Positions 5,465-5,530 of a stretch of 5,530 bases of DNA are shown here, in pieces. The stretch's first letter is position 1; each line of letters begins with the position of its first letter. The DNA lies in assembly GCA_020024115.1 (NCBI GenBank), contig JAHHUF010000114.1, positions 1 to 5,530 on the forward strand, written 5' to 3'. Below the pieces are notes generated by a model. It worked only from the letters and a program-made list of their open reading frames with translations, made no database searches and had not been told where the DNA came from. The stretch is from Anaerofilum sp. (GTDB lineage: Bacteria > Bacillota > Clostridia > Oscillospirales > Ruminococcaceae). The position numbers were made by a program, and so were the translations under genes.

Positions 5465-5530
5465 AGTTATATTCCTCCTAAATAGTGTCTACACAAGTTG
5501 AAGCCAAAACAGCACACCAAATAGCAATGC
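5465..5530 (-). other. Leader of the ArdC-like gene and possible 3' end of an upstream gene
   Basis: The AGGAGG ribosome binding site occupies 5474-5479. Two minus-strand frames are open from the window edge. One reads ALLFGVLFWLQLV and stops at 5489. The other is one base over and also hydrophobic, reading IAIWCAVLASTCVDTI and stopping about 10 bases later. Either could be the end of a membrane protein gene of the same operon, but 66 bases cannot decide. No promoter is evident, which is consistent with readthrough from upstream. Confidence 0.4.

Noticed and set aside
1..5530. CRISPR array, tRNA, rRNA, insertion sequence or transposase
   Set aside because: No regularly spaced repeats, cloverleaf-like sequence, ribosomal segments, terminal inverted repeats or transposase motifs were seen on either strand.

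Overview
The window looks like a piece of a conjugative element (an integrative conjugative element or a plasmid transfer region) from a low-GC Gram-positive, probably gut Clostridia such as a Ruminococcus-like organism. The clues are AT-rich DNA, strong AGGAG-type ribosome binding sites, a VirD4/TraG-type coupling protein, and a neighbouring protein with an ArdC/LtrC-like layout. The host assignment is inference; nothing in the window names the species.

Four genes run leftward on the minus strand, in transcription order from the right edge. (1) A 422-residue protein (5464-4196) starts with TTG. It has a unique N-terminal part followed by what I read as a diverged ArdC/LtrC-like domain pair in which the metallopeptidase HExxH motif is destroyed. 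(2) A 599-residue type IV coupling ATPase (4199-2400) overlaps gene 1 by 4 bases (ATGA), so the two are probably translationally coupled. (3) A protein with two tandem winged helix-turn-helix domains (start at 2360) has an open frame running to 1446, but its last ~90 residues look like out-of-frame translation. A one-base frameshift near 1722-1724 is suspected. (4) A 400-residue CpaE/TadZ/ParA-like protein (1519-317) has a receiver-like N-terminus, an acidic linker and a P-loop lacking the catalytic lysine. A small Cys-containing ORF (13-204, plus strand) converges on gene 4.

Between genes 2 and 3 lies a strong hairpin plus T-tract terminator whose loop contains the gene 2 stop codon, directly before the gene 3 ribosome binding site. 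Between genes 4 and the small ORF lies a second perfect hairpin. The 1645-1775 region carries three GTTAAA...GTG-like words and a plus-strand promoter-like sequence that would read antisense to gene 3.

Working model (inference): gene 2 brings DNA to the mating channel. Gene 1 is a catalytically dead ArdC relative co-produced with it, perhaps acting on or with single-stranded DNA. Gene 3 is a DNA-binding replication or regulatory protein, and gene 4 is a partition- or positioning-type NTPase relative. The most unusual points are the two independently degenerate active sites flanking an intact coupling protein, and the disrupted tail of gene 3.
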